Positions 1 through 8,762 of a stretch of 64,000 bases of DNA are shown here, piece by piece; the first letter of the stretch is position 1; every line of letters begins with the position of its first letter. The DNA is from Desulfoscipio gibsoniae DSM 7213. GTDB lineage: Bacteria > Bacillota > Desulfotomaculia > Desulfotomaculales > Desulfallaceae. The stretch is from assembly GCF_000233715.2 (NCBI RefSeq), contig NC_021184.1:3868001-3932000 (forward strand), given 5' to 3'. Under the pieces are notes generated by a model. It was not told the DNA's origin, searched no databases, and saw only the letters and a program-made list of their open reading frames with translations. A program made the translations under genes and the position numbers.

Positions 1-203
1 ATGGCAACGGCAAATAAAAGAATCATAATCGGGAGAGCTACCGTGACGGCAGCAATAGCGAGGAAATTCACACCTTGACCCACAAATATGCGAGATATAA
101 TATTGTAAAGGGCATTTACTGACATACCGATAATTGCGGGCAATGAAAATTCCAAGAGCAGCTTGCCGATATTTACATTCCTAAGGTCTAAATTTTTTTT
201 CAT
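1..203 (-). CDS. MATE-family efflux transporter, N-terminal part (cut by window start)
   Basis: The reading frame starts at ATG 203-201 and stays open to the window edge, giving about 67 residues. The start reads MKKNLDLRNVNIGKLLLEFS, followed by a first membrane segment containing LPAIIGMSVNALYNI and then a hydrophobic stretch. That is the usual beginning of MATE/NorM-MepA multidrug exporters. It lies 30 bp behind a MarR gene on the same strand with an AGAAAGG-type ribosome site, so the two probably form a regulator-exporter operon. The substrate cannot be inferred and the rest of the gene lies outside the window. Confidence 0.75.
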   Translation of the reverse strand, partial: MKKNLDLRNVNIGKLLLEFSLPAIIGMSVNALYNIISRIFVGQGVNFLAIAAVTVALPIMILLFAVA

Positions 204-233
204 AAAATACATTAACCTTTCTTTATAGCTTCT

Positions 234-710
234 TTATATTTCTTTCATAAACTTAACCGCGTATTTTAAAGTTGCAAGAAATTGTTGAATTTCATTTGAA
301 TCAATATCGTGTAATATATCATCCATTTTTCGGGCACAAAAATCCATGACGCGATCCATCTCTTCCCTCCCACGAGGGCTCAGGCATATTAGAGTTTTCC
401 TGCGATCCATGGGATCATCCGAGCGGGTCACGAAGTCCTCCTTTTCCAGCAGGTCGATCAGTGTGGTAAGACTACCTTTTTCGATATCAAGCATTTTACC
501 AATCTCGGTTGAGGTTATGTGATCTTTTTGGTACAAAATATTTAAGATTTTTATATGGTTCTTTTTTAAGCATGGCATACAGTTAGAATCGTGATATTCT
601 TGTCTAAGGCGAAGAAGAAACTTTTCGTGAAATAACCCCATGAAGGCAAATAATAAGTTTTGGATCTCTTTTGCTGTATCAAAATTTATGTTCACCACCT
701 CCATAAGCAA
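234..710 (-). CDS. MarR-family transcriptional regulator
   Basis: The 158-aa protein carries a winged-helix domain of the MarR type. The recognition region is ITSTEIGKMLDIEKGSLTTL, followed by the wing motif SDDPMDRRKTLI. Members of the family are dimeric repressors that bind short palindromes and are released by small phenolic or toxic ligands. A perfect 24-bp palindrome lies 36-59 bp upstream, and a MATE exporter follows in the same direction, so autoregulation of an efflux operon is the simplest reading. A second in-frame Met sits two codons later, so the exact start is uncertain by a few residues. Confidence 0.88.
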   Translation of the reverse strand: MLMEVVNINFDTAKEIQNLLFAFMGLFHEKFLLRLRQEYHDSNCMPCLKKNHIKILNILYQKDHITSTEIGKMLDIEKGSLTTLIDLLEKEDFVTRSDDPMDRRKTLICLSPRGREEMDRVMDFCARKMDDILHDIDSNEIQQFLATLKYAVKFMKEI

Positions 711-745
711 ATATTTTATTTCCTAATTCGTATTAGCTATCGATT

Positions 746-769
746 AAAATGTTAGAATTCTAACATTTT
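746..769. promoter_or_regulatory. 24-bp perfect palindrome, probable MarR operator
   Basis: AAAATGTTAGAA is followed directly by its exact reverse complement. The site lies just upstream of the marR-MATE pair, within the expected promoter interval. MarR regulators commonly bind AT-rich palindromes of this size, so it is assigned as the autoregulatory operator. The assignment rests on position and symmetry only. Confidence 0.7.
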
Positions 770-854
770 AAATATTTAACTATTATAGTTGAAAAGATAT
801 AATGAATCAATAGGGCGGGGATGAAATTACAAATACTTTTGCCTTTAACTAAGA

Positions 855-980
855 AAATAAAAACAGCCCTTGCCCCTCTTTATGAGGAGTAAGAGCCAAC
901 TTCACTTTTAACTTTAGTTTTTTTATTTCTTTTTTTTGTACCTATACGGCTCCATGGATAGCCCGGTTATTTCTGCCCCT
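855..980 (-). pseudogene. 3' remnant of an Rpn-family gene with its terminator hairpin
   Basis: Between the stop of the molybdopterin oxidoreductase and the MarR promoter lies a stretch that matches the tail and terminator of the Rpn-type genes near 52.0 kb and 54.6 kb. Shared pieces include GCAGAAATAACCGGGCTATC (minus strand) and a hairpin next to AGTTGGCTCTTACTCC. Only the last ~20 codons are recognisable, and they are interrupted by an A/T-rich insertion. The hairpin may now act as terminator for the oxidoreductase gene, whose stop codon abuts the remnant. Confidence 0.6.
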
Positions 981-3059
981 TCAATTGCCTGCAAGTTGCG
1001 GTTCTCCTGCCTTCCTGATATTGCAAAGCAAACCTTTGAACTGAGGGTAACCCATTATCGGTTCCCGGCACTGGCAGTCCGTCAACCTGTTGCAATTGGC
1101 TTCTCCATGCCAGCCGTGAGGAACAAGTACCACACCCTCCATTATTCTTTCATCCACATGAGCTTTCATCTTAACCCATCCCCGGTCAGTCTCAATGATA
1201 ACATCATCTTCGTGCGACACTCCATACTTCGCAGCGGTTTGCGGGCCTATCTCAGCCTTGGGATATGGCTCCTCAAGTTGAAGCGCTTTGATATTATGCA
1301 GTTGACTATTATTATAAATTAAGGACCTTGTCCCGGTGGATAGTACCAGTGGGTACTTATCCCCAAGTTCTTTCCAGAGTGGTCCCTGGGGACTCTTGCT
1401 GGGTTCCAGATAAGTCGGCAGAGGGTCAAACCCCACGTCCTTATAGGCCTGGCTATATATTTCTATTTTACCGGTCGGCGTGGCAAAAGTTTTTTCATCA
1501 ATCCCGTAGGACCTTTCTTTATAATAGACGCCTCCCCTGTTCTGGCTGAGGGTTTCAAAATCAACCCCGCTGGGGGCAATTTCTTCGGCTACCAGTTCCT
1601 CATCGGACTTCCAGTGGAACTTATCGCCTATGCCGCACGCTTGAGCAAGCTCAGTGTAGAAAGACAGAATGGATTTGCTTTCATAATAGGGCTCTATAGC
1701 CTTCTCCCTCAGCATAACATAAGGCATGCTATGGCATACGTTATAGTTATAGGCAAGGGAACAGTACTCAAGCTGGTGGGCAGCAGGTAAAACATAATGG
1801 GCTTCTTGGGCTGTCTCCGACATAAACATCTCGTACACCACGAGCAGGTCGAGCTTCCGGTATGCTTCCTTAAGCGCATTGGAATCAGGCATTGTAACCA
1901 GTGGATTGCCGCCGACAACAATAAACGACTTCAGTTTATCGGGGATACTCTCAGGAACCATGTTCTGGACAGCATAAGGGCTCGTTCTACCCCATAACTC
2001 ATAAAATAGCGGATACTTATCAGCCCCGAGGGGTTTTCCCTCGCAGGGAAGGCTGATATTGGCCAGCCTTAACCTGGGACTTATAACCCAACCCCCGGGA
2101 ACGTTGATGTTTCCAGTAATGGACTGGAGTATTGCAATTGCCCGGTCCGTCTGGCTCCCGTTGGCGCTTTGATCCTGGGTACAGGTGCCCTGGTAGATAC
2201 TGGCACCCTTCGTTTTAGAGAAAAGGCGGGCCAAGGCCCGTATATCATCCGCCCGCACCCCGGTAATCCCCTCGGCCCATTCAGGGGTATACTGCTGGAT
2301 GTGGGGTACTAGCTGGTCAAAACCATAAGTCCATTTTTCTACAAAATCAGCGTCATATAGCTTCTCATTGATAATCACATTAATGAGTGCAAGGGCAAGG
2401 GCTCCATCCGTGCCCGGCCTGATCGCCATATACATTTCAGCTTGATCGGCAAGGGGGATTTTCCGGGGGTCGATTACTACTACCTTGGACCCTTTTTTCA
2501 GATTCTCCTTGATGCTGAGCGATAGGGGAAAGTCCGAGGCATCCGGATTGTGCCCCCACAATACGTAAAGAGATGAATCCATTTCTTCCACAGGGTATTT
2601 CCCGAAAGTTATCTGTCTGCTGCGAATTCTCATCCGGTAGCAGATGCTCTCAACGGAAAAGAATTGCGGAGAATCCAGGGCAGCCCTGAACCTGTGCGTT
2701 AAGGAAACCATCTCCAGACTCTCCACACCAATGGAGCCGCAAAAGAAAGCGTTTACAGAAGGGCCGTACTTTTCTTTCAGGTCGTTCAATTTGAATGCTA
2801 TCTCTGAAAGAGCCTGTTCCCAGGTGATTCTTTCCCATTTCCCGTCTACTTTTTTTAAGGGGTACTTGAGCCGATCGGGATGATATAATTGTTCAATCAT
2901 CGCCTCGCCTTTGGGACAAAGCTCTCCCTTATTAAGAGGATGGGATTTCAGCCCGCTAACTTTAACTACCCTGCCGTCTTCAACGGTCACTTCCGCCCCG
3001 CAGCTGTGATAACAAAGGACACATCCTGTATAAAACGTTTTCCTGTTAGCTGCTGTCAT
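981..3059 (-). CDS. molybdopterin-dependent oxidoreductase catalytic subunit (DMSO reductase superfamily, acetylene-hydratase-like)
   Basis: The 692-aa protein begins with the [4Fe-4S] motif C13-x2-C-x3-C and a later Cys in NKGELCPKG. It continues through the bis-MGD domains, with IDPRKIPLADQAEMYMAIRPGTD-type nucleotide-binding segments, and ends with a dinucleotide-binding domain (ATPTGKIEIYSQ, VLVPHGWHGEAN). A Cys in SVESICYRM is the likely Mo/W ligand. There is no Tat signal, so it should be cytoplasmic, and no electron-transfer or membrane subunit adjoins it. The short length and single-subunit setting recall acetylene hydratase and transhydroxylase-type enzymes, but the substrate is unknown. 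The start is supported by AAGGAGGACGTGAAA-ATG, and a sigma-54 promoter lies about 56 bp upstream of it. Confidence 0.85.
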   Translation of the reverse strand: MTAANRKTFYTGCVLCYHSCGAEVTVEDGRVVKVSGLKSHPLNKGELCPKGEAMIEQLYHPDRLKYPLKKVDGKWERITWEQALSEIAFKLNDLKEKYGPSVNAFFCGSIGVESLEMVSLTHRFRAALDSPQFFSVESICYRMRIRSRQITFGKYPVEEMDSSLYVLWGHNPDASDFPLSLSIKENLKKGSKVVVIDPRKIPLADQAEMYMAIRPGTDGALALALINVIINEKLYDADFVEKWTYGFDQLVPHIQQYTPEWAEGITGVRADDIRALARLFSKTKGASIYQGTCTQDQSANGSQTDRAIAILQSITGNINVPGGWVISPRLRLANISLPCEGKPLGADKYPLFYELWGRTSPYAVQNMVPESIPDKLKSFIVVGGNPLVTMPDSNALKEAYRKLDLLVVYEMFMSETAQEAHYVLPAAHQLEYCSLAYNYNVCHSMPYVMLREKAIEPYYESKSILSFYTELAQACGIGDKFHWKSDEELVAEEIAPSGVDFETLSQNRGGVYYKERSYGIDEKTFATPTGKIEIYSQAYKDVGFDPLPTYLEPSKSPQGPLWKELGDKYPLVLSTGTRSLIYNNSQLHNIKALQLEEPYPKAEIGPQTAAKYGVSHEDDVIIETDRGWVKMKAHVDERIMEGVVLVPHGWHGEANCNRLTDCQCREPIMGYPQFKGLLCNIRKAGEPQLAGN

Positions 3060-3114
3060 TTTTCACGTCCTCCTTGATTTTTAAATTAACTTACCGTATT
3101 GCAATTATATGTAT

Positions 3115-3131
3115 AAGCAAATTCTATGCCA
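3115..3131 (-). promoter_or_regulatory. sigma-54 (-24/-12) promoter
   Basis: On the minus strand the sequence reads TGGCATAGAATTTGCTT. The invariant GG and GC are separated by exactly 10 nt, matching TGGCAC-N5-TTGCW. It is placed correctly for the 981-3059 gene, and palindromic upstream sites and a sigma-54 activator gene lie immediately upstream. Confidence 0.8.
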
Positions 3132-3237
3132 CTTCCATCAGCACCCGGGGCAAGTGCAATAGAAATAGGCGGAATGCCATTAGGCCTGGCCTCCCGCCTA
3201 TTAAAGTTACCATAAAAATAGTATCCAGCTTGTGCAA

Positions 3238-3280
3238 TTGTAGCGTCGCTACAAATGTATCGGCGCTACAATTGTAGCGC
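3238..3280. promoter_or_regulatory. paired palindromic upstream activating sites
   Basis: Two exact dyads share the half-site TTGTAGCG. The first, at 3238-3254, is TTGTAGCG-T-CGCTACAA. The second, at 3263-3280, is GCGCTACAATTGTAGCGC. Their centres are about 25 bp apart and 110-140 bp upstream of the -24/-12 promoter, which is the usual place for enhancer sites of AcoR/NtrC-type activators. The activator gene ends at 3315, right next to them. Confidence 0.75.
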
Positions 3281-3314
3281 TAGTAACAATTGACTATTAA
3301 AGCAATTAAGGACA

Positions 3315-5339
3315 TCAGGTATCGTAATCAGTCATAAATGATTTATTTCGATGTAGCCCATACTTCACTAACCTGCGATACAAAGTGGTCCGGGCAATAC
3401 CTAATTTCTTTGCAGTATATGAAATATTTCCCCCGTTCTCATGCAGCAACTTAATAATTGTTACTTTTTCGTTTTCAACGTTCACTAACTCAGCTTTATT
3501 TGAATTAACATTACATTTAAGTATACTCCCAACCTTTTGCACCTCTTCCGGCAGGTGTTCTGTACCCAAGGATGAATCTATAAGGTAGTGAAGGGCTCTT
3601 TCTACGGCATTCTGCAATTCACGAATATTGCCGGGCCAATCATAAGCTTTAATTAATGGCCATAAGCCCGGGGCAATATAGGTAACAGGCTTTCCTGTCT
3701 GAGCACAAAACCTTTCTAAAAAATGCTTAAACAACAATTCAATGTCCTCTTTGCGTTCCCTTAGCGGCATTAAACGTATTGAAAAAACATTAAGGCGGTA
3801 ATACAGGTCCTGCCGAAAATTCCCCCGTTTGACTTCTAAGCCCAAATCTCGATTGGTTGCGGCAATTATACGCACATTAATGGGCAATACTTTATATCCG
3901 CCAATACGTGTAATTGATTTATGTTCCAAAACTCTAAGCAAGGTAGCCTGTTGTTCCGGAGGCATATCCCCGATTTCATCAAGAAAGATAGTTCCCCCAT
4001 CGGCAAGTTCAAACTTTCCCGGACTACCGCCCTTCTTGGCGCCGGTAAAAGCTCCTTCTGTATAACCGAATAATTCACTACCAATAAGGTCGCGGGGGAT
4101 GGCTCCGCAATTTATCGCCACAAAAGGCCCGGAGGATCGCAGGCTTTCATTATGTATGGCTTGAGCTAAAATATCCTTTCCGGTACCGCTCTCACCAAGT
4201 AATAACACGGTAGCATCACTACGAGCAGCAGATTTGGCCTGGATTAAGCAGTCTTTGAAACCGGGATCTTCACCGATCATATTTTCAAAAGAAAACCTGG
4301 CAACAGCCCCACTCATTCTTTGAGCCAATTTCCTTACGCGGTTCATTGCTGTCAGCAGCAAAACAGTGCCCTCGTTTTGCCCATCCTGTGCCCGGACCGG
4401 ACGAGAGGTAACTGATATTTTGGCTATACCAAAGGGTGTGACGATGTCTTGTTCAAGGTCGGTAATAAATTTCTCGCCCGTTACAATAGATTCCCAGTCC
4501 TCACCACCACCTTGCAAAACTTCGCGCACATCTTTGCCGATAGTCAATTCAGGTTTAGTAAACAGCAGGTCAGCAGCAGCGTGATTCATCTGGATTATGG
4601 TATGACTGCGGTCCGTTGCAAGGATTCCCTCCGAGATTGACTCCATCACCGCATCCCTAAACCTATTAGCCACATTACGTTCCAACCAGGCTTTTTCACT
4701 TGCCATCTGCCGGGTAATCGCGTCTGCGCCGGCCACAACCATACCCAACGTATGGGGATGCACTTTTTCATAAGATCCGGTCATGTTGAGCACGCCAACA
4801 ATTGTTCCGTCAATACCATGAATTGGTGCAGCTGAGCAAGTCGAGCGATGCGAACAGACACAATAATGCTCATAGCTAAAAATTTGCAGCGGCTGACCAA
4901 CAACCAGTGCGGTTCCCACACCATTTGTACCGGCATTCTCCTCGCTCCAACTGGCCCCCGGAACAAAATTCCCCCGGGCAATATCATCAATTACCTCTTG
5001 ATCACCTAAAATTTCCAACAATATGCCCTCAGTGTCGCTAACGGTGACTATAAAGCCTGACCCCGCAACCAAACGATATAAAGTTGTCATTACCGGGCGA
5101 GCTATTTCTAACCAATCACAGTTCTTTCTCTTTTTCTCTTCTAACAATTCCTGGTTTTGGGTTTTATAAACATACTTTTGAAACGGGTTGACCTTAGCCT
5201 GCCGGCATCGTTTCCAAGATTCAAGTATTGTAGGCCTGACATGTCGATAGTTATCCTCTTGATCATCTACAAAAGCTTTCCAAGCGGCCCTTAATGTTTC
5301 TTGATCGGGCACCACTATATGCTCATCCTCTCTACCCAA
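3315..5339 (-). CDS. sigma-54-dependent activator, AcoR-like (GAF-PAS-AAA+-Fis)
   Basis: The 674-aa protein shows the full layout of an enhancer-binding protein. It has a GAF-like sensor around 80-200, a PAS domain around 225-330 and a central AAA+ domain. Within the AAA+ domain are Walker A GESGTGKD at 382, the sigma-54 contact loop GAFTGA at 429 and Walker B GGTIFLDEIGD at ~448. A Fis-type helix-turn-helix, NISYTAKKLGIARTTLYRRL, lies near 638-657. AcoR-type proteins activate catabolic genes in response to small organic ligands. Here the target is most likely the molybdopterin oxidoreductase just downstream. The ligand is unknown. Confidence 0.93.
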   Translation of the reverse strand: MGREDEHIVVPDQETLRAAWKAFVDDQEDNYRHVRPTILESWKRCRQAKVNPFQKYVYKTQNQELLEEKKRKNCDWLEIARPVMTTLYRLVAGSGFIVTVSDTEGILLEILGDQEVIDDIARGNFVPGASWSEENAGTNGVGTALVVGQPLQIFSYEHYCVCSHRSTCSAAPIHGIDGTIVGVLNMTGSYEKVHPHTLGMVVAGADAITRQMASEKAWLERNVANRFRDAVMESISEGILATDRSHTIIQMNHAAADLLFTKPELTIGKDVREVLQGGGEDWESIVTGEKFITDLEQDIVTPFGIAKISVTSRPVRAQDGQNEGTVLLLTAMNRVRKLAQRMSGAVARFSFENMIGEDPGFKDCLIQAKSAARSDATVLLLGESGTGKDILAQAIHNESLRSSGPFVAINCGAIPRDLIGSELFGYTEGAFTGAKKGGSPGKFELADGGTIFLDEIGDMPPEQQATLLRVLEHKSITRIGGYKVLPINVRIIAATNRDLGLEVKRGNFRQDLYYRLNVFSIRLMPLRERKEDIELLFKHFLERFCAQTGKPVTYIAPGLWPLIKAYDWPGNIRELQNAVERALHYLIDSSLGTEHLPEEVQKVGSILKCNVNSNKAELVNVENEKVTIIKLLHENGGNISYTAKKLGIARTTLYRRLVKYGLHRNKSFMTDYDT

Positions 5340-5375
5340 ATGCCTTTTCTGCGGTTATGAGAATAAAAATAATGA

Positions 5376-6506
5376 TTATCTCATTTGCCCTTTATGCATC
5401 TGGACCCGAGTTGTTTTTAATTTATCTAAATATCTTAATCTCGGAATAATTTCTTTATGTATATCACATGCAGCAGATTTTCCTGATGCAGTACCGGTCA
5501 ACAACAATTTATCATGCGGACATCCCCCCTGACAGGTGGTTTTAGATTCACATTCTTTACATTCGTCAGGGATGCCCGGTTTTGCAAGATCATAATGATA
5601 TATGTCACATTGTATTTTACTTAAAGGATCTGGGTCAAAAATAGTTCCGGTTTTAAATGAATGGTCTCTAATACATGGCCCAACCGTTCCATCGGGAAAT
5701 ACTGCAGCAATTCTTTTTCCACAAGGATACGGAGAAGATTCAAGATCCCATAAAGGAATTAAAGTATCCAACAAGAAAGTAGTATGAACATCATATCCCT
5801 TAACGATATAATTTTCCAACAAATCACATAATTCATGGTATCTCTTCAACAATCTTTTCTTGTATTCAGTGTCTGACTCTTTAAATAAATTTTTTTGGTA
5901 CCTTAAACGATATCCATTTTCTAAACCGAATCTTGTTATATCAATAATTCTATCCAAGTTATAATCATCCATAGTAGCTACTATTGTTTGGCCAATAACA
6001 TTTGATCTTTCACCAATTATCTTCATTCTTCTCGATAATTCTTGAATACTAATATCCGTAACATTTGTTGTTATCCATCGGATACCTTCAAGATCATCCC
6101 AATTTACACTATCTACCAAATCACCATTTGTATAAATATTTCCTTGCATGATGCCATTAGTATTTTTATCGACAGCATCCATAATTTTCTTAATTCTATC
6201 CGTTCTTAACAATGGTTCTCCGCCAAGGAAAAGAATGGTATTAACTTTAACATTATTAACTTTCCAAACCTCTGGAATCCACTCTAATAGTCTTGAGAAT
6301 GTGTTCTCATCCATTTCCGATTTATTATCATCACCAACCTGATTAAAAGCATAACAATAGTCACATCTTCTTGTGCACTTGTATGATAGGAATAAAATGA
6401 ACCAGAAGAGAGGAAGTTTCCCCCAACCCCCCTCTCCCTTCAATCTTCCATCATCAATGGAATACATTTTTTTTAATTGTTTAACATGTTCAGTTACTCT
6501 TCTCAT
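5376..6506 (-). CDS. radical SAM protein with SPASM-type C-terminal cluster domain
   Basis: The 376-aa protein has the radical SAM motif C44-x3-C-x2-C (CTRRCDYCYAF), a GGEPLLR segment for S-adenosylmethionine binding, and a Cys-rich C-terminus with CKECESKTTCQGGCPHDK typical of SPASM/twitch auxiliary clusters. SPASM proteins modify peptides or act as anaerobic sulfatase-type maturases. No substrate peptide was found in the 40-bp flanks. It lies between moeA and the sigma-54 activator with gaps of only 36-40 bp, so it is probably co-transcribed. A role in maturing the neighbouring molybdo-enzyme is possible but not shown. Confidence 0.82.
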   Translation of the reverse strand: MRRVTEHVKQLKKMYSIDDGRLKGEGGWGKLPLFWFILFLSYKCTRRCDYCYAFNQVGDDNKSEMDENTFSRLLEWIPEVWKVNNVKVNTILFLGGEPLLRTDRIKKIMDAVDKNTNGIMQGNIYTNGDLVDSVNWDDLEGIRWITTNVTDISIQELSRRMKIIGERSNVIGQTIVATMDDYNLDRIIDITRFGLENGYRLRYQKNLFKESDTEYKKRLLKRYHELCDLLENYIVKGYDVHTTFLLDTLIPLWDLESSPYPCGKRIAAVFPDGTVGPCIRDHSFKTGTIFDPDPLSKIQCDIYHYDLAKPGIPDECKECESKTTCQGGCPHDKLLLTGTASGKSAACDIHKEIIPRLRYLDKLKTTRVQMHKGQMR

Positions 6507-6546
6507 AATTTAAACCTCGTCTTTCTATTCTTTCTGTAGGTGTTTT

Positions 6547-8271
6547 TCATATCATATATGCTGAAACTTTTTCTCCCGCCGCAAGCATACCTTGGCCGGG
6601 TGGTATATCCACAAACAAGTTACAATCTGCCATTGTTCTCAAAATACCCTGCCCGGTAAGGATTTTTGCCCTGGCAATGCCTCCTTCAATTAAGAGCCTG
6701 GCTGCCTTCAACCTTCTTGCATCACTTTTATGGTAATCGCTGGATAGAATAACCTCTACCTTACGTGGCAGTACATCTTTATAACCCATCATCTTTTTCA
6801 AAACCGGTTTAACCAACAGCTCAAAAGAAGTAAATGCAGCTCCCGGATGACCTGATAAACCCAGGATTAATTTACCGTCTTTCTTTCCCGCCACAAAGGA
6901 CTTGCCGGGCCTGACAGTTACTCCTGAAAACAGGCTTTCAACCCCCGCTATAACCAGGGCATTTTCAACCAGGTCATAATCCCCGGCTGATACTCCTCCC
7001 GTTGTAATGACCAAATCCGCTTTTCTCAAGGCGGCATGCACAAGATCAGCTATTTTTGCCGTTTCGTCAGGCACAATTCCCAATGGAACAGGTTCTATCC
7101 CAATTGTCTTGAGGAGAGCTGTCAGGAAATACTGATTGCTATTATAAATCTGGCCGGCGCCAAGAGTTTGGCCTAGCCCTGCCAATTCACTGCCTGTACT
7201 GATAATAGCAACTTTAACTGCTGAATGAACAGGTATCTCATTAAACCCTGCCGCAGCCAGCAAACCAAGCAGGGACGGGGTGACAGGCGTCCCCTTGAAA
7301 ACAACATTTTCACCGGCTGTTATTTCCTGGCCGGCTTCGGCTACATTAGTATCCTTCAGAACCTGGCGATAAACCAGGATATCCGCTCCCTCCCGACAAA
7401 CCTCTTCATATTTGACCACCGCATCAGCCCCCGATGGAATGGGAGCACCCGTCATCACTTTAATCGCCGTCCCGGACGAGACTTGAAAATGAGGATTTCT
7501 CCCAGCCGCCACTTCTTCAAGGACCCGGAGTCTGACCGGGGCATTATCCCCGGCATTTTCGGTATCCCGACCTAGAAGGGCATACCCGTCAACTAAAGAA
7601 CGATTAAATCCTGGTATATCTTCCTGAACCGTCAGGTCTTCCCGAATTGTACGTCCCAAAGCTTCCATTAAAGGCAGCCGATCCCCCGGACAGACGACCG
7701 CATGCTGCAGTAAGAGATCACGGGCTTGTTCCAGGGCTAAGTTCCTTCTCCAACCATGGGGCAAGATGGCGTAATAATCTTTGGGGATATTGATATTTAT
7801 GAAAGCCTTTTCGGGACCGCCCAGTGTTTTTAATAATTCCTCTTCGACATAGTTAGTCTTGACCATGGGATAAAACATTTTTACATAGCCGGCTTCTTCT
7901 TTCGTAGCTTCAAGCTGAATTAATGAATTAACGCTTTCCAGTATCGGTGAACCGGTCATTATTCTCATTGCCGTCCCTTTTGATACTTGTTTACCGATAA
8001 TGTAACCGTCTGCTTGTATTTCTCCTATAATTTGAAGCCTTATAGAATTCCTTTTTGATGACCCAAGTGCGCCATCCGGGATTATTGCATAACCTTCCAT
8101 TGCGGAATTATCCGCAGGAGTTATCAATATATCCGGTACAATATCCTCATTTAAAACACGATTGGATGCTTCCTTGGTAGAAATGTTGCTACAATTTAGA
8201 GAGCCAACAGAATTTAGAACAATTTTTTGCGCTTCTTCTTCAATGGATACCGTTAAATTTTTATTTCTCAT
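6547..8271 (-). CDS. moeA: MoeA molybdopterin molybdenumtransferase with an extra partial MoeA module at the N-terminus
   Basis: Residues ~178-574 form a complete MoeA, with the DGYAL motif at Asp228, KVMTGAPIPSGAD, a molybdopterin-binding GGVSAGDYD and the C-terminal barrel. MoeA inserts molybdate or tungstate into adenylylated molybdopterin. Residues 1-~162 repeat the first half of MoeA: PADNSAMEGYAI parallels IPGFNRSLVDGYAL, and RIMTGSPILESVNS parallels KVMTGAPIPSGAD. In this module the conserved Asp is Glu59, so it is probably not catalytic. The total of 574 aa compares with about 400 for normal MoeA. A Moco riboswitch and a terminator precede it, implying feedback control by the cofactor. 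Confidence 0.88.
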   Translation of the reverse strand: MRNKNLTVSIEEEAQKIVLNSVGSLNCSNISTKEASNRVLNEDIVPDILITPADNSAMEGYAIIPDGALGSSKRNSIRLQIIGEIQADGYIIGKQVSKGTAMRIMTGSPILESVNSLIQLEATKEEAGYVKMFYPMVKTNYVEEELLKTLGGPEKAFININIPKDYYAILPHGWRRNLALEQARDLLLQHAVVCPGDRLPLMEALGRTIREDLTVQEDIPGFNRSLVDGYALLGRDTENAGDNAPVRLRVLEEVAAGRNPHFQVSSGTAIKVMTGAPIPSGADAVVKYEEVCREGADILVYRQVLKDTNVAEAGQEITAGENVVFKGTPVTPSLLGLLAAAGFNEIPVHSAVKVAIISTGSELAGLGQTLGAGQIYNSNQYFLTALLKTIGIEPVPLGIVPDETAKIADLVHAALRKADLVITTGGVSAGDYDLVENALVIAGVESLFSGVTVRPGKSFVAGKKDGKLILGLSGHPGAAFTSFELLVKPVLKKMMGYKDVLPRKVEVILSSDYHKSDARRLKAARLLIEGGIARAKILTGQGILRTMADCNLFVDIPPGQGMLAAGEKVSAYMI

Positions 8272-8525
8272 TTTGATACTCTCCCCGCTGCAAATCTGCG
8301 GAATATTTTTACAAAACCGTTCCTCTCTTGTATTTCAAACTAAATTACAGAATCAGCGTTTTCCGGCACCGGAGCGCCATCATTTTTTCTCAATGCTGTT
8401 TATTTTGAGACTGTTTAACATAATGATACCGCCTGGTTTTATAGATTATTTATTGATGCCCCATGCGTGTCGTCTGCATTATTGCTTAACCGGTCCCTTT
8501 CCTGACAGGTTTGGAGAAAAGCAAA

Positions 8526-8565
8526 ATGCCGGGCGGTTTTGCGAAAAGCAAAGCTAGCCCGGCAT
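8526..8565 (-). terminator. riboswitch-associated intrinsic terminator before moeA
   Basis: On the minus strand a 9-bp stem ATGCCGGGC/GCCCGGCAT encloses a smaller TTTGC/GCAAA stem and is followed by TTTTGCTTTTC. It lies between the Moco aptamer and moeA, where an expression platform is expected. Confidence 0.7.
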
Positions 8566-8582
8566 AAATGCCGCATCCAGGT

Positions 8583-8675
8583 CTCCTTTTCGCAGTGGAA
8601 GGCACGCCGGTTTCCCAACGTACCCTTACGGCCAATAAACCGTGGCATCAATGCTTTAGGCTATCTGGCTCGGAG
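8583..8675 (-). promoter_or_regulatory. Moco (molybdenum/tungsten cofactor) riboswitch upstream of moeA
   Basis: Read on the minus strand, the segments appear in the order expected of the Moco RNA motif: CTCCGAGCC, then GGCCGTAAGGGT, GGGAAACCGGC and GCCTTCC, closing with GAAAAGGAG. CTCC at the 5' end pairs with GGAG at the 3' end. A TATAAT-type -10 lies just upstream at 8682-8695. Known members control cofactor synthesis and transport genes, which fits moeA downstream. Confidence 0.88.
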
Positions 8676-8762
8676 AGCACACTATAATATTATAAAAAGT
8701 ATTTCTTTAATCGTAGAGTGAACAAGGCTTTACCATAAAAGTTTAAGCGAGTTTCCCTTGTT

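Noticed and set aside
936-1322. 128-aa plus-strand frame opposite the oxidoreductase C-terminus
   Set aside because: It is antisense to conserved codons of the molybdopterin enzyme, without its own start signals.
8439-8651. 70-aa minus-strand frame across the Moco riboswitch before moeA
   Set aside because: The frame runs through the aptamer and terminator hairpin, which explain the sequence. Similarity to a frame in the other moeA leader comes from the shared hairpin DNA.
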